IMG/VR virus record: IMGVR_UViG_3300030098_003452
Coordinates: 1 to 48,439 of that record
Direction: 5' to 3' (one strand)
Length of the DNA: 48,439 nt
Source of the DNA: a virus
Positions within the stretch are counted from its first letter, which is position 1. The number at the start of each line of letters is the position of its first letter. The notes below the pieces were generated by a model. It saw only the letters and a program-made list of their open reading frames with translations, was not told where the DNA came from and did not search any database. Position numbers and translations under genes: made by a program. This document shows, in pieces, positions 32,719 through 43,634 of the stretch.

Positions 32719-35700
32719 ATGAATCATTTAACTGAAATATTACAAGAGTACGTAGCTACTGCTAACAATCCTGATTACGGAGGTAATTGGGAGGTTATTA
32801 ATAGTAAGTTCCCAGAATTGCAATCTTACGATAAAGACGTGTTGCAAGAATATGTAGAAACTGCTAATAATCCAAGTTATGGAGAGAACTGGAATATTAT
32901 TAATGGTAAATTTCCAGAATTTTTTAATCCAAAGAAAAACAAATCAACTTCTAATTCCCCTAAAATTAACACATCTGTTAATAAAAAATCAAAAACAAGT
33001 AATAAATCTAATACTGACGGCGACTATACCTATGAAGATCTTTATGGTGAAAACTGGCAATCAATAATAGACGAGGTTGTTAAGAAAGGTCCTAAACATA
33101 TGGATGTGTTTTCTAAAAGACATGCTGGAAAAACTGGTTATGATCAAAGATTTTGGAACGAAGATGGTAGTTTAAAGACTGCCGATGAAATGCACGATTA
33201 TAGTAGTAACAATACCTTAGGTGGAAAAATGTTTAAAATTTACGAAAAAACAAAAAAATCTATAGAAGATAAGTTTTCACCCGTTATTGAGAAAATGACA
33301 GAAACTGGAAAAGATATATATGCTGATTTAAAGGAAAGAGGAGCTATAGAAAAAGAATTAGAAAATAAGATTGTAAATCAAGAAGGTGTTGTTGTAGATG
33401 CAAATAATGAACCTGTAGAAATTAAAGAATATGATGGTAGTTATATAATATCAGACGAAGAGGAAAGTGAATTGTTAAATATAACAGATGATTCATTAAA
33501 CTCATCAGCCAAAGAAAAAAGTAAATATGCTACATATAGAATAAATCAAGGTGCTCTTGATTGGGACATGGGTGATGAAGAACTTAAAGACGAAAAAGGT
33601 ACTAGTTCGTATCAAAAATGGAGAGGTAAAAGATATGGAAATATAGTAAGAAAAGAAGAGTATAAAAGAGTAGATTCACGTGGAGGATATTCATGGAGAA
33701 AAACTGATAATGTAAAATTTGAATATATAAATTCAGACGGATCAACTAGAAAAGCAACTAAAGAAGAGATTCAAAATTGGGGAGAAAGAGATTATATCAC
33801 AAAGTGGAACAAGAAAATCAATAAAAAAATAAATGATGGTATTGATGAACGTAATAAAAAATTACTTTATAAAAACCCTGAGGAATATCTTTATAACGCA
33901 CAATACCACGCACACAGTCAAGATGTTGAGTTAGAAGATTTACCGTCTTTAAAAGAAATAGATGAACTAAGTGATGATGTTTTAGCAGAAGGATACGATC
34001 AAGAACGTATTAAGGAAGAGTGGACTGAAGAAGATATTGTATTTGGGTATAATGTTTCTAAAGGAAAAATAGTTAATGCGGTTTATGAAGACTATAAAGG
34101 AAAATATAGACTATATGTAGAAGATGACGTTACCGATAAAAATGGTGATGTAATTAAATCCGGTGGAGCTAAAAAAATATATTTAGATTGGGAAATAGAT
34201 ACGCCTCAAAAAATTATAGATGATTATAACGAATACGAAAATAAAAAATTATCACACATTGGAAATGTAATAGTTCCAAAATTAAAAAAAGATGGCAAAT
34301 GGGATGAGAGTGGAGAAGGTGATAATACTAAACTTATAAATAAGGAATTAAAGAAATGGAGTGGTTATGATGAAACACAAGAAGAGAATTACAGGAAATG
34401 GCATAGTGAAAATAAATATCAAAACGAACAAAACTATATAGATTTTAATACAAACGCACTTCAACAACAATGGGATATTATCGATGATCAAGTAGAAGAA
34501 AATTTAATATCTTATTATCAAAAAGAAAGTAAAGAAGTTCAAAAAAATATAAGTGAGGACTTAACAGCGGAAATGTATACTAAATTTGAAGGAGATGAAT
34601 ATGGTAATATTTATGTAAAAGAAGATTTAGATTGGGAGGGTTATGAAGAGGGAGATTTAATAACAAAAGAAAAGTTAGACGAGTATCTTGAAGATGAATT
34701 TCAAGAAAGATTTTCTAATGATCCTAGAATTAAAAAATTAGAAAAAGAAGTTGACCAACTTTATAAAAACGCTAGAGATAGCTTTGTTGACAAATGGAAA
34801 CCAACTTATAATTTAATTGGTAAAGATAGACTAGAAGAAATTAGCAGTATCTATACGGCAACAATGAAAAAATATGGGGACAACATTTCTCCAGCATCAA
34901 AAAAAGGTACTATTGATATTTTATGGAAAAGATTAGAAAAATCTTTAACTGAAGAATATAATAATATGGATGGTGACGCCTATGGATTAGCTGATTACAT
35001 AGACCAAAGAAAACATGAGTTTTATACTTATATGTTTGATGAATCTGGTCTAGGATTAGGGACAGGCAAAGATGGAGGAATGTCTGATTATCGCAGGCAG
35101 CTTATACTTCAAACTATAAATGATAATCAATCGTTAATAAAAGAAAAAATATTAAAAGATGCAGCTGAAGACGATGGTGTTTTTGATGCTGGTGATTATT
35201 ATGGTATTTTACCAACTAAAGAGCTTCAATATTATAGAGAGGGAACATCAGAAGACGTAGAAGGTTACGATGATATAGGACAAACAAATTACAATGTTGA
35301 TAAAACTATAAATCTCTCTAATAAAATTTTAGATCAAGAAACTAAAAATAAATATGATGTAGATTCTTTTTGGGAAGGATTTACATCATTAGAATCACAC
35401 GAGTATGTTCCTGTTGTGAGCGCTATATCTAATATACAAAGTCTTTATGATGTAAAAAAATTAGCAGAAAAACCATGGGAAGAATTAAGTCAAGCAGAAA
35501 AAGATTATTTAAGATTATATAATTTAAAAAATGATTCAGACCAAAGAGTAAAAGATATATCTTCTTATTGGTATGGTGGTGGTAAATTAACAGCTGAAAT
35601 GTTACCTTATGTAGCTGAATTTGTTTTTACAAGCCCAGCCTTTTCTGCGGCTAGAGTTGGGTTGCAAAAAACAATTTTAAAGAGCGCTATAAAAAGAACT

Positions 35701-38700
35701 GGTAAACAAATAGATGATTTAGTTTTAAAAAGAGTATTAGCAAATCCATCAGCTCATTTAAATAATGCCGCTAAGTTTAGCTCTTGGTTTTTAGCTACTG
35801 GTGCTCATACAGCGGCAAATCCACAACGTTATATTGAAGCCACTATGCAAAACATGGTTCCGGAAATGGCGTTGATGATGAGTGAAGATGGTACTGAATT
35901 AGTTTCTGCTGTAACAAAAGAAGGAGATAACGTGTTAAAAGCTTTTGCAAAAGGATACGGTACAACATGGGCGGAGTTTATGACAGAACGTGTTGGTGAG
36001 GCGGTTCCTATGTTTGGTAGATGGGGTGGCAAACAGATTGGTAAACTAAAAGGAGGTAAGGAGTTTTTAGAAAGACTTGTTATTAGTAGATACTTATCTA
36101 AAGCCATGAACAAAATGGGATTAACTTTAGATGAAGCTAAAATTCATTTCTTGAAAAGAGCAAAAGATGGAATAGGTTGGAATGGGTTTTTAGGGGAGGT
36201 CTTTGAAGAAACAGTTAACCAACCTTTATCTAACCTTATAAATGGTGATGACGCGTTTGAAGGCATGGATTATAGATTTTTCGGTGAATTATCTGTATCT
36301 ATGGGTACAACTAGTTTAGCTTTTGGTGGTCTTGGAATGTTAGCAAGTAGAAGAAATAAAACTAAAGCTGGTTATTCAGTTAGTGAAAATGGAACAGTTG
36401 TAACATACAAAACCAAAGCAGAGTTTAACGAAAGATTAGATCTTTTAGAAAAACAAGGTAAGTTAAACAATCCTAACTACACTATTAATATCGATGTAAA
36501 TAATGATGTAACTACTTTTCAAGACACTGAGGGTAGGTTAAGTAAATATAAAGATAAAAATAATAAAGTTAACAACGTTAAAAAAGATTTCTTTGATTTA
36601 GGTTTAGCATCAGAAATAGAACTTACAGAAGAAATCGCAGAAAATCAAAATGACTATAGTAATTTAACAACTATAGAAGAACAGTTAAATGAAAAATATC
36701 AAGAGAGACAAGATATATTAGACAGCGATATATCTGGTAGACAAAAAAATAAAGCTTTAAGAAAAAACCAAAAAGAACTTAAAAATCTTGAACAAGCTAA
36801 GATGGACGTAATAAATCCATATTTAAGTAAAGTAGAAAAAAGAAAAAGATTTAAGTCTTATAAAAAGATAACTGAAAACGTAAAAGATCTTAATGAGAAA
36901 ATGAAACTTGACACTCAAATAATAGAGAAGTCAACTGGTGAAGGAACTAAAAAAGCTATATTAGAAGATGTAAAAAGACAATTGTTAGAAACCAAATATG
37001 GTGGACAATGGAGTTTAGATGGTAAAACTTGGAAAAATCAAGATGGTAGATTAGAGCAAGAGTATATAGATAATCCTATATGGCAAAGATATTTAACCGA
37101 AAAAGAAAAACAAACTATCGCTGAATTAGAAGGTGATCTAATGGATAACTCTAATTTAATGAAGGGACTTGAAGATAACCCTCATGGTATGATAAGTAAA
37201 GACGGTAAATATATTTTTATAAATAAGTCTAGTGCGTTAGCTAAAAATGGAGGAAACATAAACGTTGCTGCTCACGAATTTCTACATAGAGCTTTAAAGA
37301 CTATGATCGATAATAATCCTCATACACAGTTAGCTTTAGGTAGCGCTGTGCACAAATATGTTATGTCTATAGATCCGAAACAATACGGCGGTGATTTTAA
37401 TCGTAGATTGCAAGCTTATCAAGATGGTAGCACTCAAACTGAAATGAGTAATATAGAACAAGCTTGGGTGTTACTTCAACAAAACATTGATCCAGCAACT
37501 GGTGAACAATTAACAGCTTCTCAAAGAAAAAACAAAGAAGTTGATATGAAAAAGTTAACTAATAGATACATTGAACTTCAAAACTCGTACAACAATGTAA
37601 TGGCTGAAGAAGCTTTAACTTTATTATCAGATGCTTTCGCTATGGGTAACTTAAACATGAGTAACAAAAGATTAAGTGTTTTAGGTAAGATATTTGAAAG
37701 AATATTAAATGCGATTGGTGTTAGAGCTAAATTTGAAAATGGTGAAGCTGTTTATGATTTTGTATCTGAATTTACAAGCAGCATACAAAAAGGTAAAGTT
37801 AGTAGAAGATTAAGAAAACAACTATCTCAAAAAGCTGAATTAAAAGGACAGCTAAAAGAAGATAAAATTACATTACAAAGAAAAAAAATAAAACGTTATC
37901 AAAACGTACAGTTTTCTAAAGCTGTAAATAAAAACGAACAAGAACTAGGTTTAGCTGCTAATACTCCAGCTATAATAAAGAAAAACGAAGAGTTACAACA
38001 ACAAATATTAGATGCTTACGAAAATAGAGAAACAACTAGAGATAAAAATGGTAAGATAATAGTGCCCGAATATATTCGCGAGAAATTAGTAGATAACAAC
38101 ATGCCTAGAGTTACAGCTTTAGCAGCACAAGCAGCTAATGCTGGTAAGAATATAGAACTAGAACAAGATAAGAAAAAAGGATTTGATCAATTTTTCCCTG
38201 AGTATTATTTAAAACTAGTAGATTTAGCTAGAACTTATAACGCAGAGAAAGTACCATTCGGTGCTTACATGAACAATTTGCTTCCTTTAAAATATTCTGG
38301 TATATTAAAAGACTTAAAGAAAGGAGAAATTGAAGGTACTGTTGGCGTCTCAGAGGCAACTGGAATAGCTACTGAAGACACTAGAACACCAGAGGAAATT
38401 GGAAAGTTAATCAAATTATATAAAAGATTTGGTGACATGGGAAAAGTCCATAATTTAAAAGTTAAACTTGCTATAAGTAAAGGTGAATTTGATCCCGCGA
38501 AAGAGAATATTTCCAGAATAGGAGTTAACACAATTGATTTATTTCCTCAAATAACACAGTTAATGTTTGGTGTTGTACCAAAAGAAGGTAATCTTACTCA
38601 AGGAGATATAAAACAAGCGCAAATGTTTATCAACAATTATGTTGATACAATCGCCGCTATACTTCCAAAATACGATAAAGTTACTGTAAAGATAAATCCA

Positions 38701-41700
38701 AAGACAAAGAAACCTTCTAAAATTAAATCTATTGGATTGCCAAGAAAATTATTAAAACTTTTTTATACAAAGAGTGAGAAAAGGATTGGTAATGATTATA
38801 TATGGATTAGAGACAACGTTATAGATACTAATAAATTATTAAAATACGTTGGTATAACAGAGAGAACTAAACCTAACTTATATAAAAAAGATGATAACAC
38901 AAGTCAATCTGTAATAGCCCTTATGAATCTTGTTGGGAGAATGATGACTAACCAAGCGTCTAGAGAGTATTTTTGGGAGAATAAAATGCCTTTAGAAAAT
39001 ATGGGTACGTTGATGGAATCTATGGGTACTAATATGTTTAGTAAATCCGTTAATAGTGCCTCTGTAGGTGACAAAGCTTTATTCTTTGCCGCGTTACCAA
39101 AGTTAGGAGAAAACTATAAAAAGCATGGTAACAGCATGAGGAAAGCTTTTAACATGACTTATAGTCCTAATTTATTTGGTGACAAAAGAGAAGATGTTAT
39201 AAAAGATTTAGAGAATTATATAGAAACTTACGAGCAATATGTAGCTGAAGCTACTCTTACTGGGGAACCAATGTTATCTTTAGAAAACTACATTAGCGAA
39301 CAAACAATGGGTTTAACGCTTGAAAAAAATCTAAGTGATATTATAGGAACAAATCTTAAGGGAGCTTTTAAAGATAAAAACAAATTAACAAGTGCTAGAA
39401 ACGCTGTATCTAAAGTAGTTGCAGAAGGCTACGTATCAGTAGAACAAGCAGAAAGATTTTTAAAGTTCTTAGCGGCAACTGGAAATATAGGTGGTACAAC
39501 ACTTATGCCTAATAAAAAAGGTGATTTAGTTATAAATGAAGAGCATTGGCAATTAAAAATACTAAATACAACAGAGCAATTAGAAGTAGCTAAAGCTAAA
39601 AAAGATAAAAAGAAAATAAAAACTCTTCAAGATCGTATAGCTAAATACACGGAAAATATAGAAAAAGATATACAAATAGAAGCTAAAATGTACGGGTTGT
39701 TTAAAGGTGTAGAAGATTTAAAAACTGTTGTAACTCAAAACGTAAAAAGAACAGGAATAGAAATACCACCAAACACTCCACAAAATGTTAACGTAAAATT
39801 AAATACAAAAAAAGACATACAAGCGCAAGAAGATTCTTCTATGAGAAACAAAATGTTTTTGAGGAATTTTGCGGAAGGATTACGATCTTTACAAAATGAA
39901 GGTAAAATAAACCAAACAGACATAGGTATGATTTTGCTAGCACTTGGAAACGTTGGTATGAGTACCCCTATAGCTGCCGCGGCAAAAGTGGCGTATACTA
40001 CTCCTGGCGTTAAAACAAAATCAACCCATAGATATGAACATTTAATACCTAGAAAAATAGTTACGTTATATTATGCTAATTCTATAGTAGACGGTAGTGC
40101 TCAAAGTCAGTTAGAGTTTGATAATTTATTAGATCAATTTGTTGTTGCTATTATACCTCAAGAACAAGATGAAATTGTTAACAACGCAAAATATAAAGAC
40201 TCTATGCCTAATCCTTGGATAATAGGCATGGATCCGTTAATGAGATATTTTAATTTAAGAACTTTTGGAAAAATAAATTTAGATTTAATAGATGTAAAGA
40301 CTGGTAAACCAATAACTAAATATCAAAACTTTAAAAAGGTACATGATATACTTGGTGAAAATCATGATAAAGCAGTTATGTATAATAATGCTATTTTAGC
40401 ATCACGTGTTGTTGCACCATCAAGAGGTATGAGTACATTTGATTTTGATGAAACATTAATAGATCAAGGAGAAAATTTTATTATAGCTACTGATCCTAAT
40501 ACTGGTAACCAAACAAAAATAACATCTGCTAATTGGCCCTTAGAAGGACCTAACTTTGCTGCCCAAGGGTATGAATTTGATTTTACAGATTTTGTTAACG
40601 TAAGAGGTGGTGTTAAAGGACCTTTATTTAAAAAGCTTCAGAATCAAATTAAAAAGTACGGAAACGAAAACGTTTATGTTTTAACAGCTAGACCAGCAGA
40701 AAGTGCTTCAGCTATACACGAATGGTTAAAAGCAAATAATGTTGATCTTCCATTAGAAAACATAACAGGCTTAGGTAATAGTACTGGTGAAGCTAAAGCA
40801 GAATGGATGTTAGGTAAATTTGCAGAAGGTTATAATGATATGTATTTTGTTGACGATGCCTTGCCTAATGTTAAAGCTGTTAAGGATGTTTTAGATCAAT
40901 TAGATATTAAATCTAATGTTCAACAAGCAAGACATAACTTTAGTAAGAGTGCAAAAAGAGAATTTAGCTCTATAATGGAAAATGCAACTTTAGATCTAAA
41001 TAGAATATTAGAACAAACTAAAGGTGTTAAAGCAGAAGCGAGATTTTCAGCTGCTCAAGCAAAAATTAGAGGAGGTAAAATAGGTAGATATAAAATATTT
41101 TTACCACCGTCAGCACAAGACTTTAAAGGTTTATTATATTACTTTTTAGGTAAAGGTAAAGTTGGAGAGCGTCAAATGGCTTTCTTTGACAAAGCATTAA
41201 TAAAACCTTTTGCAAAAGCTATAAGTGAAATTAACTCTTTTAAACAAAATTTGAACAACAAGTATAAAGCTGCTTTAAAAGAATTTGGAGTTAAAAAATT
41301 ATTAAGTCAAAAAGTTGGGGATACAAACTTTACAGCAGAACAAGCTGTTAGGGTTTACTTATGGAACAAAGCTGGTTATGAAATCCCAGGTTTATCTAAA
41401 AGAGATTTAAATACTTTAGTTAGTTTTGTAGAAAAAAATGAAAATTTATTAGGTTTTGCTGAAACAATTAGTAAAGCAACAGAACAGGCTGCTGGATATA
41501 CAGAACCTTCTGAGTTTTGGACTGTAGAAACTATATTAAGTGATTTACACAGTTTGTCAAACGAGATGAAAAGATCAGACTTTTTAGCTGAGTGGAAACA
41601 AAACGTAGATAATATTTTCTCTACAGAAAACATGAATAAAATAGAGGCTTTATATGGTAGTAGATTTAGAGAGGCTTTAGAAGACATGTTATACGCTATG

Positions 41701-43287
41701 GAGTTTGGAACGAGTAGAGAAAAGGGTAGTAGCAGAATCGTTAATGCGTTTAATAATTGGGCTAATCAATCAGTTGGTGCCATCATGTTCTTTAACATGA
41801 GATCAGCTTTGCTACAAACAATATCTGCTGTTAACTTTATAAATTGGTCAGACAATAATCCTTTAAAAGCCGGTATGGCATTTGCTAATCAACCACAGTT
41901 TTGGAAAGACTTCGCTATGATATTTAATTCTGACATGCTTAAACAGAGACGTGGTGGACAACAACGTGGAGTTAATGAAACAGAACTTGCTAACGCTGTT
42001 GCTGGGTCAACTAATAAAGCTAAGGCTGCTTTAAACTGGTTGTTAACAAAAGGATTTTTACCAACACAAATCGCGGATAGCTTTGCTATTGCTTCAGGTG
42101 GTGCTTCATTTTATAGAAATAGATTTAATACATATGTAAAACAAGGGTATTCACAAGAAGACGCGCATAATATGGCTTTTCAAGATTTCCAAGAAAATGC
42201 AGAAGCAAGTCAGCAGTCAGCTAGACCAGATATGATATCTCAACAACAAAGAAGTCCACTTGGTAGATATATACTAGCGTTTAAAAACACACCAATGCAA
42301 TATGCTAGATTGGTGCAAAAAGCTTATAAAGATTTAATAAATCGTAGAGGCGATGCTAAAACAAATATGAGTAAAATCGTTTACTATATGGCTGTACAAA
42401 ATCTAATATTTACAGCATTACAATCAGCTTTAGGTTCTATGATAGGTGATGATGAAGAAGACATGATGCCTACATACGAAAGAATAGCTAACAACATGGT
42501 AGATAACTTTGTAGGTGGTTTTGGTATAGGTGGGCAAGCTGTTGTTACTGTTAAAGGTACTATCCAAGAATTTTTTAAACAAGAAGGAAAAGATTGGGGA
42601 AGTGATCATGCTTATACTATATTAAGATTATTTGGATTATCTCCAACTATAGGTTCTAAAGGTAGAAAAGTATATTCAGCTATACAAACAAATAAATTTA
42701 ATAAAGAAGTCATGGAAGAAATGAGCTTATTAAATGTTGACAATCCTGCTTATTCTATATTTGGTAATTTAGTATCCGCGGTATTTAATGTTCCTTTAGA
42801 TAGACTTGTTAAAAAAGTAGATAATATAGACGCTGCGATAACTGAAGACATAAACACTTGGCAAAGAATAGCTTTGATGATGGGTTGGAATACTTGGGAT
42901 TTAGGCATTAAAGACCAAGACATATTAGATCTAAAAGAAGAGATAAAAGAAAAGAAAAAAATTGAAAAGGAAAAAGACAAGAAAAAGAAAAAAGAAGAGA
43001 AGAAAAAAGAAAAAGAAAAAGAAAAAATAGAATTAGAAAAAGAAAACTTTGAGCTTCAAGATAAAGAAAAAGAAGAAGGTAAAGATGTAATATGTGCTGG
43101 GATCAGTAAAAACGGTAAAAGATGTAAGAAAAAAGTTCTTGAAGGAAAAAGATATTGTACTGTGCATGAAAAAGTAGAAAAAAACGAAAGCGGGGAAAAG
43201 GTGCGATGTAAAAAGATTAAGTCTGATGGAGATCGTTGTAAGATGAAAACTAGTTCTACAAGTGGTTACTGTTATTACCACGATTAA
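32719..43287 (+). CDS. Giant multidomain virion-type protein (3522 aa)
   Basis: An exceptionally long protein. Residues 5-75 contain two copies of a motif of the form LQEYV.TANNP.YG.NW..IN.KFPE. HEFLH at 1519-1523 fits a zinc peptidase (HExxH). DFDET at 2575-2579, TARP at about 2656-2659 and DD at 2712-2713 fit a HAD phosphatase-type domain. The end has a Lys/Glu-rich helix and two Cys/His fingers. Its place after internal virion proteins suggests it is carried in the particle and ejected with DNA. I saw no T7-like RNA polymerase motifs, so it is not obviously an N4-type virion RNA polymerase despite its size. Confidence 0.8.
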   Translation: MNHLTEILQEYVATANNPDYGGNWEVINSKFPELQSYDKDVLQEYVETANNPSYGENWNIINGKFPEFFNPKKNKSTSNSPKINTSVNKKSKTSNKSNTDGDYTYEDLYGENWQSIIDEVVKKGPKHMDVFSKRHAGKTGYDQRFWNEDGSLKTADEMHDYSSNNTLGGKMFKIYEKTKKSIEDKFSPVIEKMTETGKDIYADLKERGAIEKELENKIVNQEGVVVDANNEPVEIKEYDGSYIISDEEESELLNITDDSLNSSAKEKSKYATYRINQGALDWDMGDEELKDEKGTSSYQKWRGKRYGNIVRKEEYKRVDSRGGYSWRKTDNVKFEYINSDGSTRKATKEEIQNWGERDYITKWNKKINKKINDGIDERNKKLLYKNPEEYLYNAQYHAHSQDVELEDLPSLKEIDELSDDVLAEGYDQERIKEEWTEEDIVFGYNVSKGKIVNAVYEDYKGKYRLYVEDDVTDKNGDVIKSGGAKKIYLDWEIDTPQKIIDDYNEYENKKLSHIGNVIVPKLKKDGKWDESGEGDNTKLINKELKKWSGYDETQEENYRKWHSENKYQNEQNYIDFNTNALQQQWDIIDDQVEENLISYYQKESKEVQKNISEDLTAEMYTKFEGDEYGNIYVKEDLDWEGYEEGDLITKEKLDEYLEDEFQERFSNDPRIKKLEKEVDQLYKNARDSFVDKWKPTYNLIGKDRLEEISSIYTATMKKYGDNISPASKKGTIDILWKRLEKSLTEEYNNMDGDAYGLADYIDQRKHEFYTYMFDESGLGLGTGKDGGMSDYRRQLILQTINDNQSLIKEKILKDAAEDDGVFDAGDYYGILPTKELQYYREGTSEDVEGYDDIGQTNYNVDKTINLSNKILDQETKNKYDVDSFWEGFTSLESHEYVPVVSAISNIQSLYDVKKLAEKPWEELSQAEKDYLRLYNLKNDSDQRVKDISSYWYGGGKLTAEMLPYVAEFVFTSPAFSAARVGLQKTILKSAIKRTGKQIDDLVLKRVLANPSAHLNNAAKFSSWFLATGAHTAANPQRYIEATMQNMVPEMALMMSEDGTELVSAVTKEGDNVLKAFAKGYGTTWAEFMTERVGEAVPMFGRWGGKQIGKLKGGKEFLERLVISRYLSKAMNKMGLTLDEAKIHFLKRAKDGIGWNGFLGEVFEETVNQPLSNLINGDDAFEGMDYRFFGELSVSMGTTSLAFGGLGMLASRRNKTKAGYSVSENGTVVTYKTKAEFNERLDLLEKQGKLNNPNYTINIDVNNDVTTFQDTEGRLSKYKDKNNKVNNVKKDFFDLGLASEIELTEEIAENQNDYSNLTTIEEQLNEKYQERQDILDSDISGRQKNKALRKNQKELKNLEQAKMDVINPYLSKVEKRKRFKSYKKITENVKDLNEKMKLDTQIIEKSTGEGTKKAILEDVKRQLLETKYGGQWSLDGKTWKNQDGRLEQEYIDNPIWQRYLTEKEKQTIAELEGDLMDNSNLMKGLEDNPHGMISKDGKYIFINKSSALAKNGGNINVAAHEFLHRALKTMIDNNPHTQLALGSAVHKYVMSIDPKQYGGDFNRRLQAYQDGSTQTEMSNIEQAWVLLQQNIDPATGEQLTASQRKNKEVDMKKLTNRYIELQNSYNNVMAEEALTLLSDAFAMGNLNMSNKRLSVLGKIFERILNAIGVRAKFENGEAVYDFVSEFTSSIQKGKVSRRLRKQLSQKAELKGQLKEDKITLQRKKIKRYQNVQFSKAVNKNEQELGLAANTPAIIKKNEELQQQILDAYENRETTRDKNGKIIVPEYIREKLVDNNMPRVTALAAQAANAGKNIELEQDKKKGFDQFFPEYYLKLVDLARTYNAEKVPFGAYMNNLLPLKYSGILKDLKKGEIEGTVGVSEATGIATEDTRTPEEIGKLIKLYKRFGDMGKVHNLKVKLAISKGEFDPAKENISRIGVNTIDLFPQITQLMFGVVPKEGNLTQGDIKQAQMFINNYVDTIAAILPKYDKVTVKINPKTKKPSKIKSIGLPRKLLKLFYTKSEKRIGNDYIWIRDNVIDTNKLLKYVGITERTKPNLYKKDDNTSQSVIALMNLVGRMMTNQASREYFWENKMPLENMGTLMESMGTNMFSKSVNSASVGDKALFFAALPKLGENYKKHGNSMRKAFNMTYSPNLFGDKREDVIKDLENYIETYEQYVAEATLTGEPMLSLENYISEQTMGLTLEKNLSDIIGTNLKGAFKDKNKLTSARNAVSKVVAEGYVSVEQAERFLKFLAATGNIGGTTLMPNKKGDLVINEEHWQLKILNTTEQLEVAKAKKDKKKIKTLQDRIAKYTENIEKDIQIEAKMYGLFKGVEDLKTVVTQNVKRTGIEIPPNTPQNVNVKLNTKKDIQAQEDSSMRNKMFLRNFAEGLRSLQNEGKINQTDIGMILLALGNVGMSTPIAAAAKVAYTTPGVKTKSTHRYEHLIPRKIVTLYYANSIVDGSAQSQLEFDNLLDQFVVAIIPQEQDEIVNNAKYKDSMPNPWIIGMDPLMRYFNLRTFGKINLDLIDVKTGKPITKYQNFKKVHDILGENHDKAVMYNNAILASRVVAPSRGMSTFDFDETLIDQGENFIIATDPNTGNQTKITSANWPLEGPNFAAQGYEFDFTDFVNVRGGVKGPLFKKLQNQIKKYGNENVYVLTARPAESASAIHEWLKANNVDLPLENITGLGNSTGEAKAEWMLGKFAEGYNDMYFVDDALPNVKAVKDVLDQLDIKSNVQQARHNFSKSAKREFSSIMENATLDLNRILEQTKGVKAEARFSAAQAKIRGGKIGRYKIFLPPSAQDFKGLLYYFLGKGKVGERQMAFFDKALIKPFAKAISEINSFKQNLNNKYKAALKEFGVKKLLSQKVGDTNFTAEQAVRVYLWNKAGYEIPGLSKRDLNTLVSFVEKNENLLGFAETISKATEQAAGYTEPSEFWTVETILSDLHSLSNEMKRSDFLAEWKQNVDNIFSTENMNKIEALYGSRFREALEDMLYAMEFGTSREKGSSRIVNAFNNWANQSVGAIMFFNMRSALLQTISAVNFINWSDNNPLKAGMAFANQPQFWKDFAMIFNSDMLKQRRGGQQRGVNETELANAVAGSTNKAKAALNWLLTKGFLPTQIADSFAIASGGASFYRNRFNTYVKQGYSQEDAHNMAFQDFQENAEASQQSARPDMISQQQRSPLGRYILAFKNTPMQYARLVQKAYKDLINRRGDAKTNMSKIVYYMAVQNLIFTALQSALGSMIGDDEEDMMPTYERIANNMVDNFVGGFGIGGQAVVTVKGTIQEFFKQEGKDWGSDHAYTILRLFGLSPTIGSKGRKVYSAIQTNKFNKEVMEEMSLLNVDNPAYSIFGNLVSAVFNVPLDRLVKKVDNIDAAITEDINTWQRIALMMGWNTWDLGIKDQDILDLKEEIKEKKKIEKEKDKKKKKEEKKKEKEKEKIELEKENFELQDKEKEEGKDVICAGISKNGKRCKKKVLEGKRYCTVHEKVEKNESGEKVRCKKIKSDGDRCKMKTSSTSGYCYYHD

Positions 43288-43337
43288 AAAAAGTGAAAAA
43301 CAAGTGATAATATAATAATATAAAGACACTAAAAAAA

Positions 43338-43622
43338 ATGGCTAAAGAATTAAATGAAGATACAGGTTTTAATGTAAGCATAAAAACATTGGGAGGTATA
43401 GCTGCTCTTATAGCAGCGATGGTTGGTATGTGGTATAGTTTACAGGCTGAAATTGCCGAAGCAAAAGAACTGCCAGTTATAGAAATACCTGATCCTGAAG
43501 TTACACGAATGGAGTTTGATATGAAAGATCAAATGATTAGACAAACTATCATGACTACACAAGAAGATGTTAAAGAAATAAAAGAGTCAATAGAAAAAAT
43601 AGAAGACAAACTTTACGAATAA
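43338..43622 (+). CDS. Small membrane protein with coiled coil (94 aa), lysis-type
   Basis: A single hydrophobic helix at about residues 17-36 (KTLGGIAALIAAMVGMWYSL) is followed by a helical, acidic tail with coiled-coil-like spacing (IKESIEKIEDKLYE). The layout fits a small holin-like or inner-membrane spanin protein. It is the first gene of the right-end cluster, 50 bp after the giant protein. A separate 3-TM holin lies at 7764, so this could be a second lysis protein or an unrelated membrane protein. Confidence 0.6.
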   Translation: MAKELNEDTGFNVSIKTLGGIAALIAAMVGMWYSLQAEIAEAKELPVIEIPDPEVTRMEFDMKDQMIRQTIMTTQEDVKEIKESIEKIEDKLYE

Positions 43623-43634
43623 AAAACAAATTAA

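Noticed and set aside
41376-41687. 103-codon - strand frame in the giant gene
   Set aside because: A shadow of the + strand coding sequence without independent evidence.
32719-43287. Giant protein as N4-type virion RNA polymerase
   Set aside because: The length is similar, but I could not find T7-like RNA polymerase motifs, while peptidase-like and HAD-like motifs are visible.
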